DNA of 64,000 bases from Variovorax sp. CF079 (GTDB lineage: Bacteria > Pseudomonadota > Gammaproteobacteria > Burkholderiales > Burkholderiaceae_C). This document shows positions 35,530 to 47,524 of this stretch, piece after piece (the stretch's first letter is position 1; each line of letters opens with the position of its first letter). The position numbers and the translations under genes are program-made. The stretch lies in contig NZ_FMZU01000008.1 in NCBI RefSeq assembly GCF_900101545.1, positions 1 to 64,000 of the forward strand. The letters run 5' to 3'. Under the pieces are notes generated by a model. That model saw nothing but the letters and a program-made list of their open reading frames with translations. It was not told the DNA's origin and searched no databases.

Positions 35530-36501
35530 TCAGGGGCCGGGCGGCTCGCCCCAGCGTGCGTTCGCGAAGGCGCAGATAAAGCTCTCCAGCTCATCCTGCG
35601 CAAGCCCGTCGATGCCGGCGGCCCGAGCCCGCCCGCCGCCGCCGAAGCGGCTGCACAGCGCGTGGGCGCCCGACGGCGACGCCAGCGGCGCGCGCACGCT
35701 GACGGCATAGCCCTTGCCCTGCTGCTTGAGCACCGCATGGGCGCGTTGCGGCTCGGCGTTCGCGAGCTCGTTGGCGATGCAACCGAGCACGCGGCGGCTC
35801 CATGGCGCATCCGGCAGCACGCGCACGCTGGCGCCCGCATCCTGCCAGAGCGGGGCAACGGCAAGCGCCTGCTGCAGATCGCTGTGGCGCTGCGCATCGA
35901 TCTCGTCGACCACGGGCTCGTAGGCCAGCATGTCGCGCGGGTCGCGGTAGCGCAGCATGATGGCGTGCAAGTCGCGCGGCGCGATGTGCACGTCGCGCTC
36001 CTCGTCGCCGTAGGCGTTGTAGTTGATCGCTTCCCCGAGCCGCCGCAGCAGCGCGCAGTCGCCGGCGTCGACGTTCGAATCGAGCGCCAGCCGGTCGGCG
36101 ACCGCGGCCAGGTTGTCGCCGTAGATGCCCACCAGCGCCCAGGCGCGAAAGGTGCCGCCGAGATGGCGGTCGACGAGCAGGCTGGTGCAGACGTCAGTGG
36201 CGGTGTCGACGTGCGACTCGAGCAGCGGGTGCGCGGGCATGTCCTCCACCACGTGATGGTCGAAATAGCGCACGCGCACGCCGGCGTCGAGCAGGCGCTG
36301 CAAGGCCCCCCGGTTGGGCCGCATCGACAGGTCGAAGACATTGAGCTCGTCGCCGGCCTTCGCGGGCACGCGCCCGACGAGCGCGATCTCGCGCTTCAGG
36401 CCTGTCAGCAGCGCCGCGGGCGCGGGCTCGTGCAGCCGCCATTGCACGGCAGCGCACAGGCCGTCGGCATCGCCGTTGCAGATATCGAATCGTTGGGCCA
36501 T
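35530..36501 (-). CDS. DHH/DHHA1-family phosphoesterase-like protein
   Basis: 323 aa from the ATG at 36501 (GGAAGAGAG directly upstream). Motif [13 protein letters not shown] with Asp11/Asp13, Asp57 in NVFDLSM, and the DHH motif FDHHVVED (81-83) give the manganese site. The DHHA1 substrate loop reads [13 protein letters not shown], with Arg291 in place of the usual His of GGGGH. Relatives are exopolyphosphatases, NrnA-type nanoRNases and c-di-AMP phosphodiesterases; which substrate applies here cannot be told. It is followed 50 nt later by nrdJ. Confidence 0.85.
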   Translation of the reverse strand: MAQRFDICNGDADGLCAAVQWRLHEPAPAALLTGLKREIALVGRVPAKAGDELNVFDLSMRPNRGALQRLLDAGVRVRYFDHHVVEDMPAHPLLESHVDTATDVCTSLLVDRHLGGTFRAWALVGIYGDNLAAVADRLALDSNVDAGDCALLRRLGEAINYNAYGDEERDVHIAPRDLHAIMLRYRDPRDMLAYEPVVDEIDAQRHSDLQQALAVAPLWQDAGASVRVLPDAPWSRRVLGCIANELANAEPQRAHAVLKQQGKGYAVSVRAPLASPSGAHALCSRFGGGGRARAAGIDGLAQDELESFICAFANARWGEPPGP

Positions 36502-36570
36502 CTCTCTTCCGCTAGCCGAATTCCGCGGGCACGCCAGGGGCTTGGCAAGGGTCGACCATATTCCTTGGGT

Positions 36571-36602
36571 GTCGCCGTTCATGAATCATGGAACGGAGCG
36601 AC
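36571..36602 (+). promoter_or_regulatory. Long hairpin in the hsp20 leader
   Basis: GTCGCCGTTCAT (36571-36582) pairs with the segment 36588-36602 to give 12 bp with a 5-nt loop, a 1-nt bulge and a 2-nt bulge. It ends 31 nt before the hsp20 start codon. Small heat-shock genes often carry RNA thermometers, but the GGAG ribosome site (about 36621) is outside this stem. A thermometer role is therefore only a possibility. Confidence 0.45.
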
Positions 36603-36633
36603 GTGTTGTTCAACCTACCTGGAGCCATTCACC

Positions 36634-37056
36634 ATGAATGCCTTTAACCGTCTCGAGCGCATCGACAACCTGTTCCCCGAAATGATGCGCCGCTGGGCGC
36701 GGCCGCTGCAGATGCTGGATGAGGTGGACGTGCCGTCCGACATTCGCGTCGACATCAGCGAGAACGACAAGGAATACCTGGTCAGCGCGGAGATCCCGGG
36801 CGCGAAGAAGGAGGACATCCGCGTCTCGATCGACGGCAACTACGTCTCCATCGCCGCCGAGATCAAGAAGGAGCTGGAAGAAAAGCACGGCCGCACGCTG
36901 ACGAAAGAAACCTATCACGGCAGCGTGTCGCGCGGCTTCACGCTCGGCAGCGACGTGGACGAAAAGACCGCCGTCGCCAAGCTGGAGGACGGCGTGCTGC
37001 GCCTCACGCTGCCCAAGCGGCAGGGGAGCTCCAGCCGCGTGCTGAAGATCGACTAG
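36634..37056 (+). CDS. Small heat-shock protein, Hsp20/alpha-crystallin family
   Basis: 140 aa from the ATG at 36634 (GGAG 9 nt upstream); the long upstream reading is a shadow of the DHH gene. Alpha-crystallin domain at about 35-135: DIRVDISENDKEYLVSAEIP, GAKKEDIRVSIDGNYVSIAA, ETYHGSVSRGFTLGSDVDEK and KLEDGVLRLTLPKRQ, the last covering the GVL signature. An ATP-independent holdase that binds unfolding proteins in the cytoplasm. Monocistronic, divergent from the DHH gene. Confidence 0.95.
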   Translation: MNAFNRLERIDNLFPEMMRRWARPLQMLDEVDVPSDIRVDISENDKEYLVSAEIPGAKKEDIRVSIDGNYVSIAAEIKKELEEKHGRTLTKETYHGSVSRGFTLGSDVDEKTAVAKLEDGVLRLTLPKRQGSSSRVLKID

Positions 37057-37092
37057 GGGGCCCGCTCTACAAGCGGTATTGGCTGCTGGCGA

Positions 37093-37755
37093 CTAGCTGC
37101 GCAGCGCCGTCATCTGGCTCACCCGGCATTGGCCGAACTCGCAGCGCACCGCCATGACCTGGCCGTTGGTGCAGGCCACGGTGTGGCGCTCGAAGCCCGG
37201 CCCCTTCTCCACCAGCGTCGCCTGCGGCGTGGCATTGCAACGCTGCGCCTTGGCGAGCTGCTCCACGTTGTAGGTGTCCCGGCCCGTGGGCCGGATGCTT
37301 TCCACCGCCCGCAGTGCAGGCGGCACCCAGGTGACGCGCACGCTAGGGTCGGTGTTGATGTAGCCCTTTTGCGCCATGCAGTTGGCCATCACGGTTTCCT
37401 GCTTGGTCTTCCAGGCGCGCCGCTCGGGCGTGTAGACCCAGTGATTGAAGCCGACCAGCCCGCCGATCACCACGCCGCCGACGAGCGTCGGCCATCCTTG
37501 CAGGATGCCGACGCCGATCACGCCCCCGTCGACCACGACCAGCGCATCGTCGTGCTGGCTGGCGTTGAAAGGCACGTTCTTCGCGTTCGCGCGGCACTTG
37601 GCCACGTCCTGCTCGTAGACCGAGCTTTCGACCGCCGACGGCGCCACCATGGGCACGTAGTCCGCGCCGGAACCCGAACCGGGGCCCTCCTGGGGCCGGG
37701 TTGCGCATCCACAGACCAAGGCTGTCGCGCACACGATGCTCAGCAGTTTCTTCAT
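37093..37755 (-). CDS. Lipoprotein with a glycine-zipper segment, unknown function
   Basis: 220 aa from the ATG at 37755. A lipoprotein signal MKKLLSIVCATALVCGCA is followed by a Gly/Ser linker. A conserved-looking block has SSVYEQDVAKCRANAKNV, and a glycine-rich hydrophobic stretch (VIGVGILQGWPTLVGGVVIG, about 100-119) may insert in a membrane. The C-terminal half has several cysteines. A longer start at 37845 would place the signal internally. No specific family recognised; convergent with hsp20. Confidence 0.8.
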   Translation of the reverse strand: MKKLLSIVCATALVCGCATRPQEGPGSGSGADYVPMVAPSAVESSVYEQDVAKCRANAKNVPFNASQHDDALVVVDGGVIGVGILQGWPTLVGGVVIGGLVGFNHWVYTPERRAWKTKQETVMANCMAQKGYINTDPSVRVTWVPPALRAVESIRPTGRDTYNVEQLAKAQRCNATPQATLVEKGPGFERHTVACTNGQVMAVRCEFGQCRVSQMTALRS

Positions 37756-38003
37756 GAAATCCCTCGACTGGTCCTCACTCCGGGGGTCGATTGAATCACA
37801 CAAATAGTTACTTTCCAAAGCGACTTTTGAGGAATTCGCATGCAAACCTCGTCATTCGGGGCTTTGAGGCCACAGGCCGACCGGCGTGCAAGGCTGATTC
37901 TCACAACGCGACCCCGTACCGCCCCTGGAAATGGCGGCCGGCGCATCCGTACCCCGGTGAAATGCGGCTCGGCGGATAGGCTTTTGCTCGACGCCGCCGG
38001 CGA

Positions 38004-39317
38004 TCAGCTCGCGGCGTGCGCGGCCACGCCGAGCGGACGCGCCAGCACGCGGTCGATGCGCCTGCCGTCGATCGCAGTGATCTCGAAGTTCCAGTCCTCG
38101 CAATCGATGCGCTCGCCGAGCTCGGGCAGATGGCCGGAGACGAAGATCAGCAAACCCGCCACGGTGTTGTAGCGCCCGCGCTCCTCCTCGGGCAGCTCGC
38201 GGATGCCGAGCCGCGCGCGCAGTTCGGACACCGGCATCAGGCCGTCGAGCTCCCACACGCCGTCGGGCCGTTCGTGGGCCCAGGCATCGCCCTGGGTGGC
38301 GGTCTGCAGCTCGCCGGTGATCGCTTCCAGCAAGTCGCGCGGCGTCATGAGGCCCTGCACCACGCCGTATTCGTCGACCACGAACACCAGCCGGCCGGCG
38401 CGCGTGCGGAACTGCTCCAGCAGTTCCATGCCGGTGAGCGTCTCGGGCACGAACACCGCGGGCTGCGCCACCGACTCGATGGTGCCCTCGTGCGTCGGAC
38501 TCAACGTCAACAGGTGCGCCACGCTGATCACGCCCACCACATCGTCCAGCGAGGTGCGGCACACCGGGTACCAGGAGTGGACCAGGTTGAGCGCGCTCGC
38601 AGCAGACACCTTCTGCAGGCTCTGCGCGACGGTGAAAGAGGCCTCCAGCCATTCGATATCGGCACGCGGCACCATCAGCGAGCTCAGCCGGCGATCATCG
38701 AGATGGAACACATTGCGCACCATCTGGTGCTCGTGCATTTCGATCACGCCGGCATCGACGCCTTCCTCGAGGCTGGCGGAGATCTCCTCCTCGGTCATCA
38801 TGCGGGCTGCGCTCGAATCGATGCGCAGCAACTTGAGCATGGCGGCCGTGGCACCCGACAGCAAGAGCACGAAGGGCTTGGCGGCGGTGGCCAGCGCGCG
38901 CATCGGCCGCGCCACGTAGCGCGCCACCGGCTCGGGGTAGAGCTGGCCGATGCGCTTGGGCACCAGCTCGCCGAAGACGATCGTGAAGAAGGTGATGCAG
39001 GTCACCACGATGGCCGTCGACACGAAGCTCGCACCGCCCGCACCCAGACCCAGCCCTTCCATCCAGTACGCGAGCGGCGCCGCGAAGGCCGCCTCGCCGA
39101 CGATGCCGCTCAACATGCCGATCGAGGTGATGCCGATCTGCACGCTGGAGAGAAACTGCGTCGGATCCTCCATCAGCTTGAGCGCAGCCTCCGCCCCCGT
39201 ATCCCCCGCTTCGGCCAGCGCCGCGAGCCGCGCTCGACGACTGGTGGAAAGGGCCATTTCGGACATTGCGAACAACGCGTTGAGCGTGGTCAGCAAGGCC
39301 AGCAGAAAAACATCCAT
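38004..39317 (-). CDS. CNNM/CBS-domain membrane protein (HlyC/CorC family)
   Basis: 437 aa. The N-terminal CNNM (DUF21) region has about four TM helices (to about 190) and TLNALFAMSEMALSTSRRAR. It is followed by a CBS pair (about 205-335: LMVPRADIEWLEA, VFVVDEYGVVQGLMTPRDLL) and a C-terminal CorC_HlyC domain (about 350-430: GDAWAHERPDGVWELDGLMP). Such proteins are linked to magnesium, cobalt or sodium transport; the old haemolysin label is not meaningful. Divergent from apaH, with 22 nt between the start codons. Confidence 0.92.
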   Translation of the reverse strand: MDVFLLALLTTLNALFAMSEMALSTSRRARLAALAEAGDTGAEAALKLMEDPTQFLSSVQIGITSIGMLSGIVGEAAFAAPLAYWMEGLGLGAGGASFVSTAIVVTCITFFTIVFGELVPKRIGQLYPEPVARYVARPMRALATAAKPFVLLLSGATAAMLKLLRIDSSAARMMTEEEISASLEEGVDAGVIEMHEHQMVRNVFHLDDRRLSSLMVPRADIEWLEASFTVAQSLQKVSAASALNLVHSWYPVCRTSLDDVVGVISVAHLLTLSPTHEGTIESVAQPAVFVPETLTGMELLEQFRTRAGRLVFVVDEYGVVQGLMTPRDLLEAITGELQTATQGDAWAHERPDGVWELDGLMPVSELRARLGIRELPEEERGRYNTVAGLLIFVSGHLPELGERIDCEDWNFEITAIDGRRIDRVLARPLGVAAHAAS

Positions 39318-39339
39318 GTATGCGGGAGAGAATGGGGAG

Positions 39340-40182
39340 ATGGCACTCTACCTGATCGGCGATGTGCAGGGCTGCGACGAGCCCCTGCAGCGCCTGCTCG
39401 ACGACATCGCTTTCTCTCCCAGCCGCGACACCCTGGTGCTCCTGGGCGACCTGGTCAACCGCGGCCCCGCGTCGGCCGAGGTGCTGCGGCGCGTGCAGCG
39501 CTACGGCGGCGCGGCGAAGACCGTGCTCGGCAACCACGACTTGCACCTGCTCGGCGTCGCACAGGGCGCGCGCAAGCTCGGGCGCAAGGACACGCTGCAC
39601 GGCGTGCTCGAAGCGCCCGACCGCGAGGCCCTGCTCGACTGGCTGCGCCAGCAGCCCATGGCGCTGCACCGCTCGGTGGGCGGCGGCGACCTGCTGATGG
39701 TGCATGCGGGCGTGCTGCCGCAGTGGAGCGTGGCCGACACGCTGGTCTACGCGGCCGAGGTCGAGTCGGTGCTGCGCGGTTCCGCATCCGGCGAATTCCT
39801 GCACGAGATGTACGGCAACGAGCCCGCGCAGTGGAGCGACACGCTCAGTGGCCATGCGCGGCTGCGCGCGATCGTCAATGCGCTCACGCGGCTGCGTTTC
39901 TGTACGACGGATGGCCTGATGGAATTCGAAACCAAGGACGGGACCGCGTCCGCGCCCGCGGGTTTCATGCCGTGGTTCGACGTGCCTGGCCGCAGGACGC
40001 AAGCCGCCACCATCGCCTGCGGGCACTGGTCGACGCTGGGCTGGCTCTCTCGGCCCGACCTGTTGTCGACCGATACCGGTTGCGTCTGGGGCGGCTGCCT
40101 GAGCGCGGTGCGCATGGGCGCGACGCTCGAGGAGCGCGAACTGATCCAGGCCCGCTGCCCGGCAGCGCAGAAGCCGGGCTGA
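39340..40182 (+). CDS. apaH: Symmetrical bis(5'-nucleosyl)-tetraphosphatase ApaH
   Basis: 280 aa, the usual ApaH length. Metallophosphatase motifs in order: YLIGDVQGCDEPLQRLL, VLLGDLVNRGPASAEVL, TVLGNHDLHLLGVAQG and LLMVHAGVLPQWS, then IACGHWSTLGW. It hydrolyses Ap4A to two ADP and can also remove Np4 caps from RNA. The start is chosen at the ATG preceded by GGGGAG; an in-frame ATG at 39316 would overlap the promoter of the divergent CBS gene. It converges on rhlE. Confidence 0.96.
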   Translation: MALYLIGDVQGCDEPLQRLLDDIAFSPSRDTLVLLGDLVNRGPASAEVLRRVQRYGGAAKTVLGNHDLHLLGVAQGARKLGRKDTLHGVLEAPDREALLDWLRQQPMALHRSVGGGDLLMVHAGVLPQWSVADTLVYAAEVESVLRGSASGEFLHEMYGNEPAQWSDTLSGHARLRAIVNALTRLRFCTTDGLMEFETKDGTASAPAGFMPWFDVPGRRTQAATIACGHWSTLGWLSRPDLLSTDTGCVWGGCLSAVRMGATLEERELIQARCPAAQKPG

Positions 40183-40186
40183 GCCC

Positions 40187-41647
<1,461 letters not shown>

Positions 41648-41698
41648 GAAGCCGGGTATTGTCGCACTGCGGCAAAAGACGGCGATGACAGTGCGGTG

Positions 41699-41739
41699 AC
41701 TGCGATGCCTGCTATCTTTTCGATAGCAGGCATCGCAGT
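41699..41739. repeat. Perfect 18-bp inverted repeat with a 5-nt loop
   Basis: 41699-41716 is exactly repeated in inverse orientation at 41722-41739 around TTTTC. The stem carries ATGCCTGCTATC and its complement. It lies between the ypfJ stop (41767) and the rhlE start (41647), both minus strand. As a transcript it would be a very stable hairpin, but on neither strand is it followed by a U run: the T run on the minus strand precedes it. It is therefore not a standard intrinsic terminator. Confidence 0.85.
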
Positions 41740-41766
41740 AAAAACGGGCCATCGAGGCCCTGCGCC

Positions 41767-42657
41767 TCAAAGATTGCGGGTATTGAAAGTGTCGCAGGCC
41801 TTCATCGAACCACTCTTCAGCCCGGTCGTGAACCAGCGCTGGCGCTGGGCGCTGGTGCCGTGGGTGAAGCTGTCGGGCACCACCGCCCGGCCGGCCGAAC
41901 GCTGCAGCGCGTCGTCGCCGATCTTCGCGGCGGCGTTCATCGCCGACTCCACGTCGCCCTGCTCGAGGATCTGGCGCGCGTTCTGCGCCTTGTTGGCCCA
42001 GACGCCGGCGAAACAGTCGGCTTGCAGTTCGACGCGCACGCTCAGCGCATTGCTGTCGGCCTGGCTGATGCGGCCGCGCATCGAATCGACCTTGCCCGTG
42101 ATGCCGAGCTGGTTCTGCACATGGTGGCCGACCTCATGCGCGATCACGTAGGCCTGCGCGAACTCGCCCGGGGCGCCGAGTTCGCGCTTCAGGGTGTCGA
42201 AGAAGCCGAGATCGATGTAGACCTTCTGGTCACCCGGACAGTAGAAGGGACCCATGGCGCTCTGGCCGGTGCCGCAGGCCGTGGGCGTGGCGCCGCGGAA
42301 CAACACCAGCCTGGGCTGGCGGTAGGTCGAACCGGCCTGCTGGAAGATCGGGGTCCAGACGTCCTCGGTGTCGGCCAGCACGACCGAGACGAAGCGTGCC
42401 GCCTCGTCGTTGGCCGGCGGCGCCGGAGCCCGCTGCTGCTGCTGCTGCTGCTGGACGATCGGCGCTTCGCCGCCGCCGGCGAACATGCTGAGCAGCGTGA
42501 GCGGATTGATGCCGAAGATCCAGCCCGCAAGCAGTGCCACGACGATGGTGCCGATGCCGACACTCCGCCCGCCGATCGGCAAGCCGCCGAAGCCCCCGCC
42601 GCCTTCGTCCCGGCGGTCTTCCACGTTGTCGGATTCGCGGTTGCCTTCCCACTTCAT
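41767..42657 (-). CDS. ypfJ: Neutral zinc metallopeptidase YpfJ
   Basis: 296 aa, normal for this family. It has an N-terminal MKWEGNRESDNVEDRRDEGG block, one TM helix (about 33-50), a poly-Gln run of seven (69-75) and a C-terminal peptidase-like domain with the zinc motif HEVGHHVQNQLG (174-185). FYCPGDQKVYIDLGFFDTLK and QWRWFTTGL-like QRQRWFTTGLKSGSMKACDT are further signatures. The role is not well defined; it is a membrane-anchored periplasmic protein. It precedes rhlE and follows dcd on the same strand. Confidence 0.92.
   Translation of the reverse strand: MKWEGNRESDNVEDRRDEGGGGFGGLPIGGRSVGIGTIVVALLAGWIFGINPLTLLSMFAGGGEAPIVQQQQQQQRAPAPPANDEAARFVSVVLADTEDVWTPIFQQAGSTYRQPRLVLFRGATPTACGTGQSAMGPFYCPGDQKVYIDLGFFDTLKRELGAPGEFAQAYVIAHEVGHHVQNQLGITGKVDSMRGRISQADSNALSVRVELQADCFAGVWANKAQNARQILEQGDVESAMNAAAKIGDDALQRSAGRAVVPDSFTHGTSAQRQRWFTTGLKSGSMKACDTFNTRNL
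42433..42453. repeat. CTG trinucleotide tract (7 units)
   Basis: Seven uninterrupted CTG units lie inside ypfJ and encode Gln69-75 on the minus strand. Pure triplet tracts can change length by slippage without breaking the frame. Confidence 0.9.
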
Positions 42658-42670
42658 GACGCTCTCCTGC

Positions 42671-43237
<567 letters not shown>

Positions 43238-43244
43238 GTGAGGT

Positions 43245-43901
43245 CTACGCTGCGGGGGTGCCGCGGATTGTGGCATGCCGCTGATCGGCCGCGAGCGCCT
43301 CCGGAAGCGTCACGGCCCGAACGCCGCCGAAGAAGAGTTCGGACACCATCGCGCCGATCGCGTCGTGATCGAGTTCGCGCCCCGGCTTGAGCCAAGTGAA
43401 CATCCAGTTGATCATGCCGAACAGCAGCATCGCCATCGGCTTGCCGAGCTTGCTTTGCGGATCCTCGCCGCGCACCTCGGCGATGGTGCGCGCGAAGGCC
43501 GCGACCACGCGCCGCTCCACGTTCAAGATGCGCTCCTGGTCCTCTTCGCGCAGGAAGCGCACGTCTTCGGTCAGCACGCGCTGGGCGTTCTGGGCAATCG
43601 CGTACTCCGCAACGAAGCGCCGGATGAGTTCGGCGAGCCGGGCCTCGGGCGCCTGGTGCTCGCGCAGCACCTCCTGCACCACCGACTCGAGCCTCTGCAC
43701 GTGCTCCTCGGCGATGCGCACCGCCAGGTCGTGCTTGTCGCGCACGTAGTGATAGAGCGTGGCCTTCGACACGCCGCAGGCTGCGGCCACCTCGTTCATC
43801 GAAGTACCCGCAAAGCCGCGCTGCGCGAACAGCTGCGCCGCATTGGAAAGAATCATTTCTCGCTGGCCGTCGTAGCCGGCCGGGTCACGCACGCGAGCCA
43901 T
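43245..43901 (-). CDS. TetR-family transcriptional regulator
   Basis: 218 aa. The N-terminal TetR helix-turn-helix (about 12-60) reads [40 protein letters not shown] and [10 protein letters not shown]. The C-terminal ligand-binding part (about 85-205) resembles the TetR_C_33-type helices with [20 protein letters not shown]. Ligand and targets are unknown. It lies 30 nt downstream of the EgtB/SenA-like gene and 7 nt upstream of dcd on the same strand, so it might sense a product related to either neighbour. Confidence 0.92.
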   Translation of the reverse strand: MARVRDPAGYDGQREMILSNAAQLFAQRGFAGTSMNEVAAACGVSKATLYHYVRDKHDLAVRIAEEHVQRLESVVQEVLREHQAPEARLAELIRRFVAEYAIAQNAQRVLTEDVRFLREEDQERILNVERRVVAAFARTIAEVRGEDPQSKLGKPMAMLLFGMINWMFTWLKPGRELDHDAIGAMVSELFFGGVRAVTLPEALAADQRHATIRGTPAA

Positions 43902-43931
43902 TCGGCAGCGCCCTTTCCGTTGATGTTGTTG

Positions 43932-45224
43932 TCAATATGCGCAAGTGCGGAACCCGAAGAAACCGTCGTCGCGCTGCGGCATCGCAAAGCCGCGGCGCTT
44001 CGGCGAGCGCAGGCGCGCGCGCGTGGCGAGCGATGCGCCGCGCAGCACGTGGGCCTGGCCGAAGACCGGCTGCGGATCGAACTCGGTGCCGCCGCTCCAG
44101 GGATCGGCACGGAAGCCCGGCCAGGGCTTCAGCGTGCCCGCGGTCCATTCATGGACGTCGGCCCAGCGGAAGCCGCGGCGCGCGGCGGTGTGGGCCGCGA
44201 TTTCCCACTCCACCTCGGTCGCAAGACGGCGCCCGGCCCAGCGCGCCCAGGCATCGGCCTCCCACCAGGCCACGTGCACCGCGCTCTGGTTGCCCGCCGC
44301 GCGCACCGTGCGGCCGAAACGCTGCTGCAGCACGGAACCGCCGGCGCCATGGCGCGCGGCGCCGATCTGGGCCACATGGCGCGGGCCGCGCCGCCCTTCG
44401 GCCTGCCGCTCGAGCCACAGGAGTCCTTCGGGATGCCACAAGTCCTCGCGGTCGTAGCCGCCGTCGTCGACGAATTCCACGTACTGGCTCCAGGTGACGG
44501 GCTGGGCGTCGATCTCGAACTCCGGCACTTCGACCTGGAGCACGCCTCGCTCCTGCGCGAACGCGAAGCCGGCATCGGCCACGCCCAGCTCCCAGGCGGT
44601 GGCCGGCATGAGGAGCGGCTCGCGCTCGACCGCGGCCGGCTCCTGCTCGATGCCCAGCGGCAAACCCAGCGTCTGGGCCATCACCACCAGTTGCTCACCG
44701 CGCAAGTCTTCGTGGAACAGCGCGAGCCGGTAGAAGTAAAGACCGGTATCGGTCTCGACTGCATGTTCGAGCAGTTCGAGCGTGCTTTCCAGCGTGTCGA
44801 GCAGATAGGCCTTGGTCTGCGCGAGATCGGGCAGCTGGGGCGACCAGCGGTCCACCCAGGCGATCTGCGCCGGATTCCAGCACGCGTCGGCCTGCGGTTC
44901 GATCGCAGCCAGCCGCGTCGGACGCACCGGGCAGTCGACGCCGAAGGCGCGCTGGGTATTGCGCCCGATCCACCATTCCGCGAACCAGCCGATGTGGCCG
45001 GCCAACCACACCGGCGGCTCGACCCCGTCCTGGCGGGGAACGGCCAACGCAGCAGAACCCAGCGCCTGTTCGTAAAGCGAAAGCAGATGCAGCGTGTGAT
45101 TGCGCGCATCGATCAGCGCCAGCGAGAGCAGTTCGCGGCCCGCACGACGCATGTCGGGCGAGTCGATCGAAAAAGGCAGGCTGGGGGTGCCGAAGGGCGT
45201 GCTGGACGGCGGGCTCGAAGGCAT
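43932..45224 (-). CDS. EgtB/SenA-like protein (DinB-FGE fusion), possibly altered active site
   Basis: 430 aa. A DinB-like domain (about 25-185) is fused to a formylglycine-generating-enzyme/sulfatase-modifying-factor domain (about 210-430), the architecture of ergothioneine synthase EgtB and selenoneine synthase SenA. Candidate iron ligands are His77 in LAGHIGWFAEWW and His171 in ALFHEDLRGE. The second His of the family HxxxH motif is Arg175 (CGC codon). FGE landmarks: PVTWSQYVEFVDDGGYDRED, AVHVAWWEADAWARWAGRRL, ATEVEWEIAAHTAARRGFRW and a final DDGFFGFRTCAY. No EgtD, SenB or SenC gene is in the window. An in-frame ATG at 45152 is an alternative start. Confidence 0.85.
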   Translation of the reverse strand: MPSSPPSSTPFGTPSLPFSIDSPDMRRAGRELLSLALIDARNHTLHLLSLYEQALGSAALAVPRQDGVEPPVWLAGHIGWFAEWWIGRNTQRAFGVDCPVRPTRLAAIEPQADACWNPAQIAWVDRWSPQLPDLAQTKAYLLDTLESTLELLEHAVETDTGLYFYRLALFHEDLRGEQLVVMAQTLGLPLGIEQEPAAVEREPLLMPATAWELGVADAGFAFAQERGVLQVEVPEFEIDAQPVTWSQYVEFVDDGGYDREDLWHPEGLLWLERQAEGRRGPRHVAQIGAARHGAGGSVLQQRFGRTVRAAGNQSAVHVAWWEADAWARWAGRRLATEVEWEIAAHTAARRGFRWADVHEWTAGTLKPWPGFRADPWSGGTEFDPQPVFGQAHVLRGASLATRARLRSPKRRGFAMPQRDDGFFGFRTCAY

Positions 45225-45389
45225 GGGCCATTATGGCCACCTGCCTTGCGGCTCGCTACGGCCATGGAACTCCACGGGTAAACCCGTCGCTCGCGCCCTG
45301 TCGAGGCCTTGCAGCACGGCGTTACCATTGCGGGCTTTGCGCCGACCTCCCCGACTGGCGCCAGAATTTTTCCCGCAGGGAGACAAGCC

Positions 45390-45929
45390 TTGTCCGCATT
45401 CCTCAAATTCGCGCTGGCCATGGACTGGATCAGTGCCCAGTTCGGCAAGGTGGCGGCGTGGGCCGTCCTCGCCGCCTCGGTGATCTCCGCCGGCAACGCC
45501 TTCGTGCGCTACGGCCTGGACTTCAGCTCCAATGCGTGGCTCGAGATCCAGTGGTACCTGTTCGCCGCCACCGTGATGCTCGGCGCGCCGCTCGTGCTCA
45601 AGCTCAACGAACACGTGCGCGTGGACATCATCTACGGCAAGCTCAGGCGCAACGGCCCGGTGTATGTCGACCTCTTCGGCCTGGTCTTCTTCCTGCTGCC
45701 GGTGATGGGCCTGCTCTTCTGGCTGACCCTCCCCTTCTTCCTCGGCATGCTCAGGAGCGGTGAGATGTCGGGCAACATCGGCGGCCTCATCCGCTGGCCC
45801 GCGGCCTTGATGATGCCGCTGGGCTTCGGCGCCATGTTCCTGCAGGGCGTGGCGGAAATCATCAAGCGCGTCGCCTACCTGCGCGGCCTGATCGAGATGG
45901 ACACGCACTACGAGAAGCCGGTGCAGTGA
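45390..45929 (+). CDS. dctQ: TRAP transporter small permease (DctQ)
   Basis: 179 aa from a TTG at 45390 with AGGGAG 9 nt upstream; an ATG at 45417 is an alternative. Four TM helices and the DctQ pattern GNAFVRYGLDFSSNAWLEIQ and NEHVRVDIIYGKLRR. It forms the membrane part of a TRAP importer together with DctM, encoded 53 nt downstream. TRAP systems take up organic acids by sodium- or proton-coupled transport. Confidence 0.93.
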   Translation: MSAFLKFALAMDWISAQFGKVAAWAVLAASVISAGNAFVRYGLDFSSNAWLEIQWYLFAATVMLGAPLVLKLNEHVRVDIIYGKLRRNGPVYVDLFGLVFFLLPVMGLLFWLTLPFFLGMLRSGEMSGNIGGLIRWPAALMMPLGFGAMFLQGVAEIIKRVAYLRGLIEMDTHYEKPVQ

Positions 45930-45982
45930 GCACCGCCGCCACGAGTCCCCGCTGTCCCACGCACCGCTTCGCAGGATAAGAA

Positions 45983-47520
<1,538 letters not shown>

Positions 47521-47524
<4 letters not shown>

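Noticed and set aside
36541..36565. A sigma-32 promoter for hsp20
   Set aside because: CTTGGC and CCATAT are present, but the spacing between them is far too short for the sigma-32 consensus.
41699..41739. Reading the 18-bp hairpin as an intrinsic terminator of ypfJ
   Set aside because: On the minus strand the T run comes before the stem, not after it; on the plus strand the stem is followed by A residues. It is kept only as an inverted repeat.
43932..45224. A complete selenoneine or ergothioneine pathway
   Set aside because: No SenB, SenC, EgtD or other pathway gene is encoded nearby, and one expected iron-ligand histidine is missing.
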